This document shows positions 26,349 through 34,256 of a stretch of DNA of 64,000 bases, in pieces (within the stretch, counting starts at the first letter, position 1; every line of letters starts with the position of its first letter). Under the pieces are notes generated by a model, which did no database searches, was not told the origin of the DNA, and saw nothing but the letters and a program-made list of their open reading frames with translations. A program made the position numbers and the translations under genes. Source of the DNA: Paraglaciecola sp030730205 (GTDB taxonomy: Bacteria > Pseudomonadota > Gammaproteobacteria > Enterobacterales > Alteromonadaceae); the NCBI RefSeq assembly GCF_052119645.1, contig NZ_JBGQOM010000003.1, positions 372,001 through 436,000 on the forward strand, written 5' to 3'.

Positions 26349-27251
26349 GAGTTTTGAATGCAGCATGGGTAAAGGGATTTTACCCATGGCTATTGCGTTG
26401 CCAAACAATACGATACACACCCCAAAAACTGACTCTATATGCCATTGATAGCCTTCAAAAAAGGTCGACAATATCAAGGCAACAATAGGGTAGACTAATA
26501 CTACATAGGCCGCTTTATCAGATCCCATTTGTCTGAGCAGTTTCATATATGCCCCAAAAGCCAATACTGAACCGAATAAAGATAAGTACAGCATCGAAAA
26601 ATAGTAGTGAGGATTTCGGGGAATACTCCAAACAATATCTTGTGAAAAAGCAAAAGCGAAAATGCATAACACACCATAACTCATCGCCCAAAAGTTCATT
26701 TGGATTACAGGGGTGCCGTGGTCGAGAATGCGTTCAGAAATGACATTGCCAAGACCGGCAAAGAAGAAAGAAACAAACGCAAAACCAATACCTAATAACA
26801 ACAAACGGTCAGCACTAATAAGGGCAAACTCAGGTTTAAATATCAAGCCTATGCCCACTAAGCCGCAGGTAGCGCCAACAATCACTTCGCTGCGCATGGG
26901 CTTTTTCAACAAAACACGGCGTAACACCACATTGATGTACACCATACAGGAACTCATTACAGCCACAATCGCACTGATGATATATTGCTGACTTTGGTAC
27001 AACATCGTGTAATCCAAGGCATACAGACACAAGCCAGCTAAGGCCATTTTAAAGTGAATGTGCAGAGGAAGCCGTAAGGATAACTTTTTAAAAAAACAAT
27101 AAGTGCCGAGGATTACCGCCGCGAAAGAAAAGCGTAAGCCCACAGATAAAATCGGATCGATTTCTCCAAATTGAAAAGTAATTGCTAACCACGTTGAGCC
27201 CCAAATAAGCACAACAATAGTGAATAAACTTGTATTAGACACGGCGCCCAA
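26343..27251 (-). CDS. DMT-superfamily (EamA) transporter
   Basis: 302 residues, ten hydrophobic helices in two EamA repeats (about 5-135 and 150-290). The first helix has LIWGSTWLAITFQFG, a common EamA start. Relatives export amino acids or metabolites. No substrate is evident. The last codons lie in a 10-bp inverted repeat (26364-26388). Confidence 0.88.
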   Translation of the reverse strand: MGAVSNTSLFTIVVLIWGSTWLAITFQFGEIDPILSVGLRFSFAAVILGTYCFFKKLSLRLPLHIHFKMALAGLCLYALDYTMLYQSQQYIISAIVAVMSSCMVYINVVLRRVLLKKPMRSEVIVGATCGLVGIGLIFKPEFALISADRLLLLGIGFAFVSFFFAGLGNVISERILDHGTPVIQMNFWAMSYGVLCIFAFAFSQDIVWSIPRNPHYYFSMLYLSLFGSVLAFGAYMKLLRQMGSDKAAYVVLVYPIVALILSTFFEGYQWHIESVFGVCIVLFGNAIAMGKIPLPMLHSKLS

Positions 27252-27413
27252 ACCCCTACTTCAAAAAGGATTGTAGAGTAACAAATTGCTAAGTGTGCTG
27301 ACTATCTGCCTTTCGCTAATTCCTCCTTTGCATCCGATAATGCTTGCTAGTCTTTTGCTCCTTGCTTTGGCTATACTGCCATCACGGTCCGTTAGCTCGC
27401 TGATTTACTCCCT

Positions 27414-28874
27414 ATGAAAAAATTTTTTTCGATCATCCTTATTTTATTGATTATCGTCGCAGCGGTGTTGCTTTACCGCGCGAATACTCACTTTGCTAAT
27501 CAGCAGTATCAGGTTAGTCAGCCACTTGAGCCCATCGAGCTAAACCAATCTGCGGTGCTTGAAAGATTTAGCCAAGCAATTCAAATTAAAACGATCTCGT
27601 ATGACGACCGTAGTCAGTTTGACCATCAGGCGTTTGCGGCATTTCATGATTATCTTGCAACATCGTTCCCACTAGTTACTCAGCACACCGAACAAACTCG
27701 AATTGATAATTACAGTATTGTTTACCATTTAAAAGGTCAAAACCAACAACTACAACCGGCCTTATTTATGGGGCATATGGATGTGGTACCCATTGAAGAA
27801 GCCAGTTTAGCTCAGTGGCAACAGCCTCCATTTAGCGGAAAAATAGTTGATGACGTGATTTGGGGCCGTGGCACCATTGATGACAAAGTCAGTGTTGTTG
27901 CATTAATGGAAGCCATGGAACGTTTAATTTCAGAGGGCATTCAACCACAGCGCAGTATCTATTTTGCCTTTGGCCATGATGAAGAAGCGGGCGGAGAAGG
28001 CGCAAAAGCCGTAGCACGGTATTTTGCCGAACAGAACGTTCGTTTTGAATTTATCCTCGATGAAGGAGGAGTAGTAACCGATGGCATTATACCCGGCCCC
28101 TCTCAGCCGGTCGCCTTGGTGGGTATTGCTGAAAAAGGGTTTGTTAACTTTGAACTAAGCGTTCAAGGTGAAGGAGGCCATTCCTCGCAACCACCCGAGC
28201 ACACAGCAGCGGGTATAGTAGCCCAAGCCATTGTTAACATTGAAAATAATCCTTTTTCGACCAAGCTCGATTTTTTTGAATTAATGTTTGCCCATATTGG
28301 TTTTGCTACACCGCTTTCAAGCCGACTACCATTAGCCAACTTATGGCTACTCTCACCACTAGTTGAAAAAATCTTATTGTCGAAAACCAGTTCAGCTGCA
28401 GGCGTGCGTACTACAACGGCAGTGACCATGCTACAAGGGAGTAATAAATCTAACGTATTACCCACCGTTGCCAGCGCGGTAGTCAACTTCAGAATATTAC
28501 CAGGTGACACAATCGACAGTATTCGTCAGCATCTAGAAGAGGTGATCGACAACCCTTTAGTGCAATTAGAGGCACAATTGGCAAACGAAGCATCAACAGT
28601 TTCATCTACAGAATCCTTAGGATTTAAGCTTATAGAAAGCACAATAAGACGGCTAGATGACCAGATTTTAGTCGCACCTTACCTTGTACTGGGTGCAACA
28701 GATTCTCGTCATTTTCAGGGGCTATCAGACAATATATATCGCTTTATGATGGTCAGTTTAAACCCTACAACGCTAAAACAGTTTCACGGCGTAAATGAAC
28801 AGATTAGCGTAAAAGACTATTTGCAAGCGATTCAATTTTATTACGCTATAGTAAAACAGGCCGCCGAAGGCTAA
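27414..28874 (+). CDS. Membrane-anchored M20-family metallopeptidase (PM20D1/CPS1-like)
   Basis: 486 residues with an N-terminal hydrophobic anchor (3-23). Two-zinc M20 ligands are visible: H in MGHMDVVP, D in GRGTIDDKV, the EE pair in GHDEEAGGEGA and D in ILDEGG, with the last His in TDSRHFQG or near it. A dimerisation domain lies in the middle. Relatives hydrolyse N-acyl amino acids or dipeptides. It is 35 bases upstream of an exported amidohydrolase gene and probably co-transcribed with it, suggesting joint breakdown of imported peptides or acyl amino acids. Confidence 0.9.
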   Translation: MKKFFSIILILLIIVAAVLLYRANTHFANQQYQVSQPLEPIELNQSAVLERFSQAIQIKTISYDDRSQFDHQAFAAFHDYLATSFPLVTQHTEQTRIDNYSIVYHLKGQNQQLQPALFMGHMDVVPIEEASLAQWQQPPFSGKIVDDVIWGRGTIDDKVSVVALMEAMERLISEGIQPQRSIYFAFGHDEEAGGEGAKAVARYFAEQNVRFEFILDEGGVVTDGIIPGPSQPVALVGIAEKGFVNFELSVQGEGGHSSQPPEHTAAGIVAQAIVNIENNPFSTKLDFFELMFAHIGFATPLSSRLPLANLWLLSPLVEKILLSKTSSAAGVRTTTAVTMLQGSNKSNVLPTVASAVVNFRILPGDTIDSIRQHLEEVIDNPLVQLEAQLANEASTVSSTESLGFKLIESTIRRLDDQILVAPYLVLGATDSRHFQGLSDNIYRFMMVSLNPTTLKQFHGVNEQISVKDYLQAIQFYYAIVKQAAEG

Positions 28875-28909
28875 GGGTAGTTTTCAAAAGACGCTAAACA
28901 GGAAATCAA

Positions 28910-30211
28910 ATGAATATTCGTAAAAAAGGACTCACCTTGGGGCTATTTCTTGTTAGCTGCCTTATCCATTTCGTCACCCTCGCCAACACCAAAGTACTGC
29001 ATATCGGCAAACTGCTTGCCGAACCAGGCAAATCCGTCAGCACCCAACAAACCATGGTGATTGAAGATAGCGTGATTAAACAAATTATTCAGGGATATCA
29101 AGCGCCTGAGTCATTTGGCGAAAATGTTGAATTTATTGATTTAAAAGATCGCTTTGTTATGCCCGGGCTAATGGACATGCATGTGCATTTACAATTTGAA
29201 TTGGGTCCTAAAAATGACAGCGAAAGCTTAAAAATGTCAGATCAGCTTGTCGAAATGCGGTCTCTGATGTTTGCCATGCGCACCCTCAAAGCTGGTTTTA
29301 CTACCGTGCGCGATGTAGGCTCAATGAGCCAAGAAATGTACGCCATGCGTGATGCCATCAATAATGGCTGGGTGGAAGGCCCCCGCATCATTGCAGCGGG
29401 TGGTGTTGGCATCACTGGCGGCCACGCTGATGTAAGTGGTGTTAAGCCTGAACTTATGGAGCTGTATACCCAACCAACAGTGTGTGACGGCCCCTATGAC
29501 TGTCGGCGAGCCACGCGAAATGCAATTAAATATGGCGCTGATTTAATTAAAATCACCTCTACCGGCGGTGTACTCACTGATCGCGCAACAGGTACTGGCC
29601 AACAAATGGAGATGGATGAGCTAAAAGAAGTGGTGTTAGCCGCTAAACGCATGGGTCGCAAAGTGGCCAGCCACGCTCACCAAGAAGATGGTATTATCGC
29701 TGCCCTTGAAGCAGGTGTTGATAGTATTGAACACGGCAGTTACGCAGGTGAAAAAGCTTTTAGATTGTTTAAGAAAACCGGCGCCTATTTAGTGCCGACT
29801 TTACTGGCTGGTTATACCGTAGTTGAAATGGCGCAAAACTCCGACTTTATGAGCCCCGCCATTAAAGATAAAGCCATTAAGGTCGGAGGTGATATGCAGG
29901 GTAACCTTGCTAGAGCCTATAAAGCTGGAGTAAAAATAGCCTTTGGGACAGACAGCGGTGTGTCACAACACGGCACTAATGCCTATGAAGCCGTGCTCAT
30001 GGCAGAGGCGGGTATGAACAATGTGGATATCTTAAAATCAGCCACCATCAACGCAGCTGACCTAATAGGAATGACAGACAAAATAGGCACTCTGGAGGTG
30101 GGCAAACAAGCCGATATGATTGCCACTGATGGCTCACCAATAGACGATATCAAACAACTGCTTGATGTGGATTTCGTTATGAAAGACGGCAAGGTTTTTG
30201 TAAAAAAATAA
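28910..30211 (+). CDS. Exported amidohydrolase (imidazolonepropionase/Xaa-Pro dipeptidase type)
   Basis: 433 residues, signal peptide to about residue 25. The metal site of the amidohydrolase superfamily is present: HxH in MDMHVHLQF, a Lys in LIKITSTGGV, His in SHAHQEDG, His in SIEHGSYAG and Asp in FGTDSGV. This subgroup cleaves aryl-prolyl or other dipeptides. CAGGAAATCAA precedes the ATG. It follows the M20 gene in the same direction. Confidence 0.9.
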   Translation: MNIRKKGLTLGLFLVSCLIHFVTLANTKVLHIGKLLAEPGKSVSTQQTMVIEDSVIKQIIQGYQAPESFGENVEFIDLKDRFVMPGLMDMHVHLQFELGPKNDSESLKMSDQLVEMRSLMFAMRTLKAGFTTVRDVGSMSQEMYAMRDAINNGWVEGPRIIAAGGVGITGGHADVSGVKPELMELYTQPTVCDGPYDCRRATRNAIKYGADLIKITSTGGVLTDRATGTGQQMEMDELKEVVLAAKRMGRKVASHAHQEDGIIAALEAGVDSIEHGSYAGEKAFRLFKKTGAYLVPTLLAGYTVVEMAQNSDFMSPAIKDKAIKVGGDMQGNLARAYKAGVKIAFGTDSGVSQHGTNAYEAVLMAEAGMNNVDILKSATINAADLIGMTDKIGTLEVGKQADMIATDGSPIDDIKQLLDVDFVMKDGKVFVKK

Positions 30212-30248
30212 AGCCTTAGCAGGCGAGGTTTATACAACCGTCTGCAAG

Positions 30249-30626
30249 TTAACGCGGCTGTTCAAACAATCTATTGTGATTAGCATACAGCCACGTTAAG
30301 CCACACAGGACTAAGGTCAGCGGCACAAAGACTAACTCAAATTGATCACCTAGTATGGCTCGGTACTTTACTGACCAAAATAAAGCAAAAAAGCAGTGTG
30401 CCGTCAGTAGAAAGCCAATCCAAAAATTAACTAAATTAGCCCACTTACGTTTGTGCAAACCGAACCACGCAAGATTTCCAAATAATACCGTGAGTACTAA
30501 AATAACAGTGGGAATAATATAGTGCTTACCAATAATAAAGGTCTGCAACACGGCCACAGCTCCTACACAGGATAGAAGCGCCATTAGCCAGTCAAAGGAG
30601 TTATGTAAGGCGAGTTTTTTCTGCAT
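30249..30626 (-). CDS. Four-helix membrane protein of unknown function
   Basis: 125 residues, four hydrophobic helices (about 13-30, 36-54, 63-85 with a basic KRKW loop before it, 100-115). No recognised motif. It lies downstream of the GFA gene on the same strand, 45 bases away, and may be the last gene of that transcript. Confidence 0.6.
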   Translation of the reverse strand: MQKKLALHNSFDWLMALLSCVGAVAVLQTFIIGKHYIIPTVILVLTVLFGNLAWFGLHKRKWANLVNFWIGFLLTAHCFFALFWSVKYRAILGDQFELVFVPLTLVLCGLTWLYANHNRLFEQPR

Positions 30627-30671
30627 TGTTGTAATTTTCTCTATTTGGTTAGGCTAAGTCCTTAGCCTAAC

Positions 30672-31079
30672 TCATTCTGGAAAGCCAACACAATGCTTTG
30701 CCAATAAAGCTGCATCGTACCAAGCAGCTCTTTCGGCCCAAAAGATATTATGGCTTGGCGTTATTGTGGGTTGGTCATCCAAAACGCCTGCAGGCACGAT
30801 GAGTGCGTTGCCACTTTTATTCACAAAGGGCAGACCACAGCCGCATTGTGCACAAAACACCTTGCTAAAGCTGCGTTTGGGATCATCATAACGTGTGATA
30901 TTTTCTTCGCCGCTAAACCATTGAATGTTATCAGGCTGAGTGAATAAGTGTGCGACATGAGCTGAGCCAGTTATTTTTTGACATTGTCGGCAGTGACATA
31001 AATAAAAACACTTAAACTCGTTCTTTAAACTGAATGTAACTGTGCCGCATAAACAGCTTCCAGCAAGAGTATTACTCAT
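30672..31079 (-). CDS. GFA-family zinc protein (CENP-V/GFA domain)
   Basis: 135 residues from the ATG at 31079, which overlaps the TGA of the upstream HAD gene (ATGA). Conserved zinc cysteines are visible: CLCGTV near the start, CHCRQCQK at about 30-37 and CAQCGC near 82. Members were named after glutathione-dependent formaldehyde-activating enzyme, but most have no known reaction, so the function remains open. An upstream in-frame start at 31157 falls inside the HAD gene and is rejected. Confidence 0.88.
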   Translation of the reverse strand: MSNTLAGSCLCGTVTFSLKNEFKCFYLCHCRQCQKITGSAHVAHLFTQPDNIQWFSGEENITRYDDPKRSFSKVFCAQCGCGLPFVNKSGNALIVPAGVLDDQPTITPSHNIFWAERAAWYDAALLAKHCVGFPE

Positions 31080-31552
31080 ATAAACGCACCAACTTCCCCA
31101 AAGTGAACATGTGAGGCTAGCGCAATAGGAATCGGATGTCGATGCGGATTGTACCAAAGGGCTTTTAAACCTGCCGACAAGGCAGGATAAATATCATTTT
31201 CTAATGAGTCGCCAATCATGGTGACGTCAGATGCGGTTACATCGAGGTGCCTAAGAATTGCATGAAAATAATGAGTGTCGTTTTTGCCACAGCCTAAATT
31301 TTCATAGCAAAACACCTGATCAATATACGCATTTAAACCGGCTTTTTGTAGGGCTTGCCGAATTTGGTTTAGCCCGGAATCACGAGCGTTAGTCGCTAAG
31401 TGGCATCGACCTTGTTGAGACAGCCTCTCTACATAAGTTTTAGCACCGGCGATAACATCTAGACGAGGCCAGTCACACATTGGCCCTGAATAATTGGGGT
31501 TATCCACCATAAGGGTATTACCCCAATCAAACAGATAGTGCTTTGTTGTCAT
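31076..31552 (-). CDS. HAD-superfamily hydrolase with altered catalytic motif
   Basis: 158 residues with HAD motifs II (LATNAR), III (Lys in GCGKNDTHYF) and IV (MIGDSLENDIYPALSAG). Motif I reads D9-W-G-N-T, with Gly at the position of the usual second Asp (acid/base), which should weaken phosphatase turnover; similar DxG variants occur in HAD proteins of unknown activity. It is followed by a coupled GFA gene and preceded at 14 bases by proA, so it belongs to the proBA transcript. Confidence 0.82.
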   Translation of the reverse strand: MTTKHYLFDWGNTLMVDNPNYSGPMCDWPRLDVIAGAKTYVERLSQQGRCHLATNARDSGLNQIRQALQKAGLNAYIDQVFCYENLGCGKNDTHYFHAILRHLDVTASDVTMIGDSLENDIYPALSAGLKALWYNPHRHPIPIALASHVHFGEVGAFI

Positions 31553-31566
31553 GTTGCGTCGATGTA

Positions 31567-32817
31567 TTAAGCGCGTACTTCACCTTCGCCCATTACAATA
31601 AACTTCTCTGTAGTAAGTGATTCCGCTCCCATTGGCCCATAAGCATGCAGCTTGCTGGTGGATATCCCAATTTCTGCGCCTAAACCTAATTGCCCACCAT
31701 CAGAAAAACGAGAAGAGGCGTTCGTCATCACCACTGCTGAGTTAATACGTCGAATAAAAGTTTGAGCTTTGGAGTAGTCTTGCGTTGCGATAACTTCAGT
31801 ATGGCCTGAACCATAATCCTCAATGTGCTCTATGGCTTGCTCAAAATCGTCTACTACCCGAATAGCAATTTCCATGGCCAAATATTCTGCATGCCAATCG
31901 TCTTCAGTGGCTGCGCTGGCACCTTCAAAATAGCCGAGGCTGCGTTCACAAGCATGCACTTTTACCCCATGTTGTGCCAATAAATTCGCGGCTTTAGGTA
32001 AGTAGCTCGCAGAAATGTCTTTGTGTACTAATAAGGTTTCTAATGAATTACACGCGCTGGTGCGCTGAGTTTTACCATTTTCCAATAAACTAAGCGCTTT
32101 GCTCTCATCTGCCGCATCGTCAACATACAAGTGGCATACGCCTTTAAAATGCTGAATAACAGGAATTCGACTGTTTTCACTGACAAATCGAATCAAGCCT
32201 TCACCACCTCGGGGGATTATTAAATCAACATATTGATTGAGGGTCATGAGTTCGTTCATCACTTTACGATCGGTATCAGGCACAACCACTACCGCAGCTG
32301 GATCTAAACCGTGTTTTTCTAGTGCTAGTTTAATAGACTCTGCGAGGGCTAAATTAGAATGTAATGCTTCTTTACCGCCTCGTAAAATTACCGCATTACC
32401 CGCTTTTAAACACAGCGCCGCGGCATCAATGGTTACATTAGGGCGTGATTCATAGATCATCGCAATGACGCCCAAAGGAATACGCATTTTACCCACTTGG
32501 ATACCGCTGGGCATGCGTTGAATGTTCGAGATTGCCCCTACAGGATCGGCTTGTGCTGCGATTTCTAAAACGGCACTAGCAATGTCTTTAATACGCTCAG
32601 GAGACAGGCTTAGGCGGTCTAACATAGCACTGTCTAAACCGTTGGTTTTACCATCACGTAAATCAATGTCATTGGCGGCTAATATTTGAGACGTTTGTTC
32701 AATGAGTGAGTGAGCGATATCGGTCAATAAAGCATTTTTTTGGACTGCTGATAAATTAGCAACCTGACGAGCCGCTTTTTTTGCTAAAGCAGCTGAATGA
32801 GAAATAGAAAATGACAT
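31567..32817 (-). CDS. proA: Gamma-glutamyl phosphate reductase
   Basis: Reduces gamma-glutamyl phosphate to glutamate semialdehyde with NADPH, second step of proline synthesis. 416 residues, the standard length (E. coli 417). The catalytic Cys is in QRTSACNSLETLLVH and the family segments VIYESRPNVTIDAA and RGGKEALHSN are present. It is 72 bases downstream of proB, forming a proBA operon. Confidence 0.97.
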   Translation of the reverse strand: MSFSISHSAALAKKAARQVANLSAVQKNALLTDIAHSLIEQTSQILAANDIDLRDGKTNGLDSAMLDRLSLSPERIKDIASAVLEIAAQADPVGAISNIQRMPSGIQVGKMRIPLGVIAMIYESRPNVTIDAAALCLKAGNAVILRGGKEALHSNLALAESIKLALEKHGLDPAAVVVVPDTDRKVMNELMTLNQYVDLIIPRGGEGLIRFVSENSRIPVIQHFKGVCHLYVDDAADESKALSLLENGKTQRTSACNSLETLLVHKDISASYLPKAANLLAQHGVKVHACERSLGYFEGASAATEDDWHAEYLAMEIAIRVVDDFEQAIEHIEDYGSGHTEVIATQDYSKAQTFIRRINSAVVMTNASSRFSDGGQLGLGAEIGISTSKLHAYGPMGAESLTTEKFIVMGEGEVRA

Positions 32818-32889
32818 ATTGTTTCCTTATTTATCGATCTTTTGTCCAACAAGATCATTATTTGAGGTGAGCAGCTGGTGGATTTCACC

Positions 32890-33984
32890 TTATATCAACA
32901 CAAGGTCATCTCTATGAACGGCTGCTTCACCGACTGAGTACCCAAGCGTTGTTTCAATTAAACTGCTCTTGAGGCCTTTAATACTGGCCAGATCTGCGGC
33001 GTTATATAACACCAGACCTTTTGCTACTACCACTTGATTGCACTCTATATTGACGGCTTCACCCGCCACAAAATTGCCTGCAACGCCAATGATACCTGAG
33101 GGCAATAATGATGCTCCTTTGTTTATCAAAGCCTGCTTAGCGCCTTCATCAATGATGATACTACCCTTGGTCTTAAGGCTATGCTTGAGCCAGGCATCGC
33201 GAGCTCGCTCTCGACTTTGATTAGGTACAAATAAAGTACCTGGCAATTTGTTAGCGGCTAATTCGTCAAAAACAGCTGCGTTTCGGCCATTTACAATTAG
33301 GGTTTGAATACCACTTTTAACGCATTTTTCAGCAGCTTGAATCTTAGTACGCATCCCCCCCGTACCAACACTACTGCCTGCGCCACCAGCGATTTGATAA
33401 ATTTCAGGCGTAATATCACGCACTTCTTTTATCAGTTTTGCTTGTGGATTACTCCGCGGATCAGCATCGTATAAACCATCAATATCTGAGCAAATAATCA
33501 AGGTATCAGCTTCAGCAACTAAAGCTGTATAAGCTGCTAGGTTATCATTATCGCCGACTTTTAGCTCGGCTGTTGCAACAGTATCGTTTTCATTAACTAT
33601 GGGCAAAGCCTGATTTTTCAACAATTCGCGCAAAGTATTCTTAATATTCACATAACGAGTTCGATTGTGTAAATCGTCAGCAGTCAGCAAAATTTGTGCA
33701 CAATCAAAGTCAAACATCGAGGCCCAATTGGCCATCATCTGCATTTGGCCGATAGCCGCCATCGCTTGTTTTTCAGCGATAGACGGCCGGTGTTTATGGG
33801 CGATTTTACCTCTTCCAGCTGCCACACTGCCTGATGACACCAAAATCACTTCTTTACCCTTTTTCCGACTCTCACTAATGAAACGCGCTATGGCGGCTAA
33901 ATAAAGCGTGCTGCACTGATTATCTGGGGCAATGAGGCTACTACCAACTTTTATTACTGCACGTTTCCACTCAAAGGGGGGCAT
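32890..33984 (-). CDS. proB: Glutamate 5-kinase
   Basis: First step of proline synthesis, feedback inhibited by proline. 364 residues from the ATG at 33984; GGAG lies six bases upstream, and the in-frame TTG at 33996 is not needed. An amino-acid kinase domain (8-255; VIKVGSSLI, NENDTVA, GTGGMRTKIQAA) is followed by a C-terminal PUA domain (about 275-360), as in E. coli ProB (367). Confidence 0.97.
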   Translation of the reverse strand: MPPFEWKRAVIKVGSSLIAPDNQCSTLYLAAIARFISESRKKGKEVILVSSGSVAAGRGKIAHKHRPSIAEKQAMAAIGQMQMMANWASMFDFDCAQILLTADDLHNRTRYVNIKNTLRELLKNQALPIVNENDTVATAELKVGDNDNLAAYTALVAEADTLIICSDIDGLYDADPRSNPQAKLIKEVRDITPEIYQIAGGAGSSVGTGGMRTKIQAAEKCVKSGIQTLIVNGRNAAVFDELAANKLPGTLFVPNQSRERARDAWLKHSLKTKGSIIIDEGAKQALINKGASLLPSGIIGVAGNFVAGEAVNIECNQVVVAKGLVLYNAADLASIKGLKSSLIETTLGYSVGEAAVHRDDLVLI

Positions 33985-34256
33985 GATTGTCTCCAATAAA
34001 ATTTATGCGCTGAGATTACGATAAACCGCCCATTAAACAAGGCCTAGTTGTTATAAGCTATGGTGGAAAATACTGACTCATTTGAACAAATTAAGACATA
34101 TATCAGGAATAGAGATGCAATCAGTCTTAAAAATAGGGCTTTCGACCGAAAAACCATGCCACTGACAGCTATTTAAATTTATAGTAAGGTGATCGCTATC
34201 AGATTATGGCCGCGCCTCGTCTGAACAAAAATTATAACGACTTATCAGGGAACAAC

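Noticed and set aside
26364..26388. Perfect 10-bp inverted repeat as a possible bidirectional terminator between convergent genes
   Set aside because: It lies inside the last codons of the DMT transporter gene and has no T tract on either strand; may be a chance of coding sequence.
28786..28801. AGTTTCACGG-type half parS in the M20 gene
   Set aside because: Right arm does not match; coding sequence, far from oriC.
31080..31157. Longer N-terminus of the GFA protein
   Set aside because: It would lie wholly inside the HAD gene; the ATGA overlap start at 31079 gives the usual family N-terminus.
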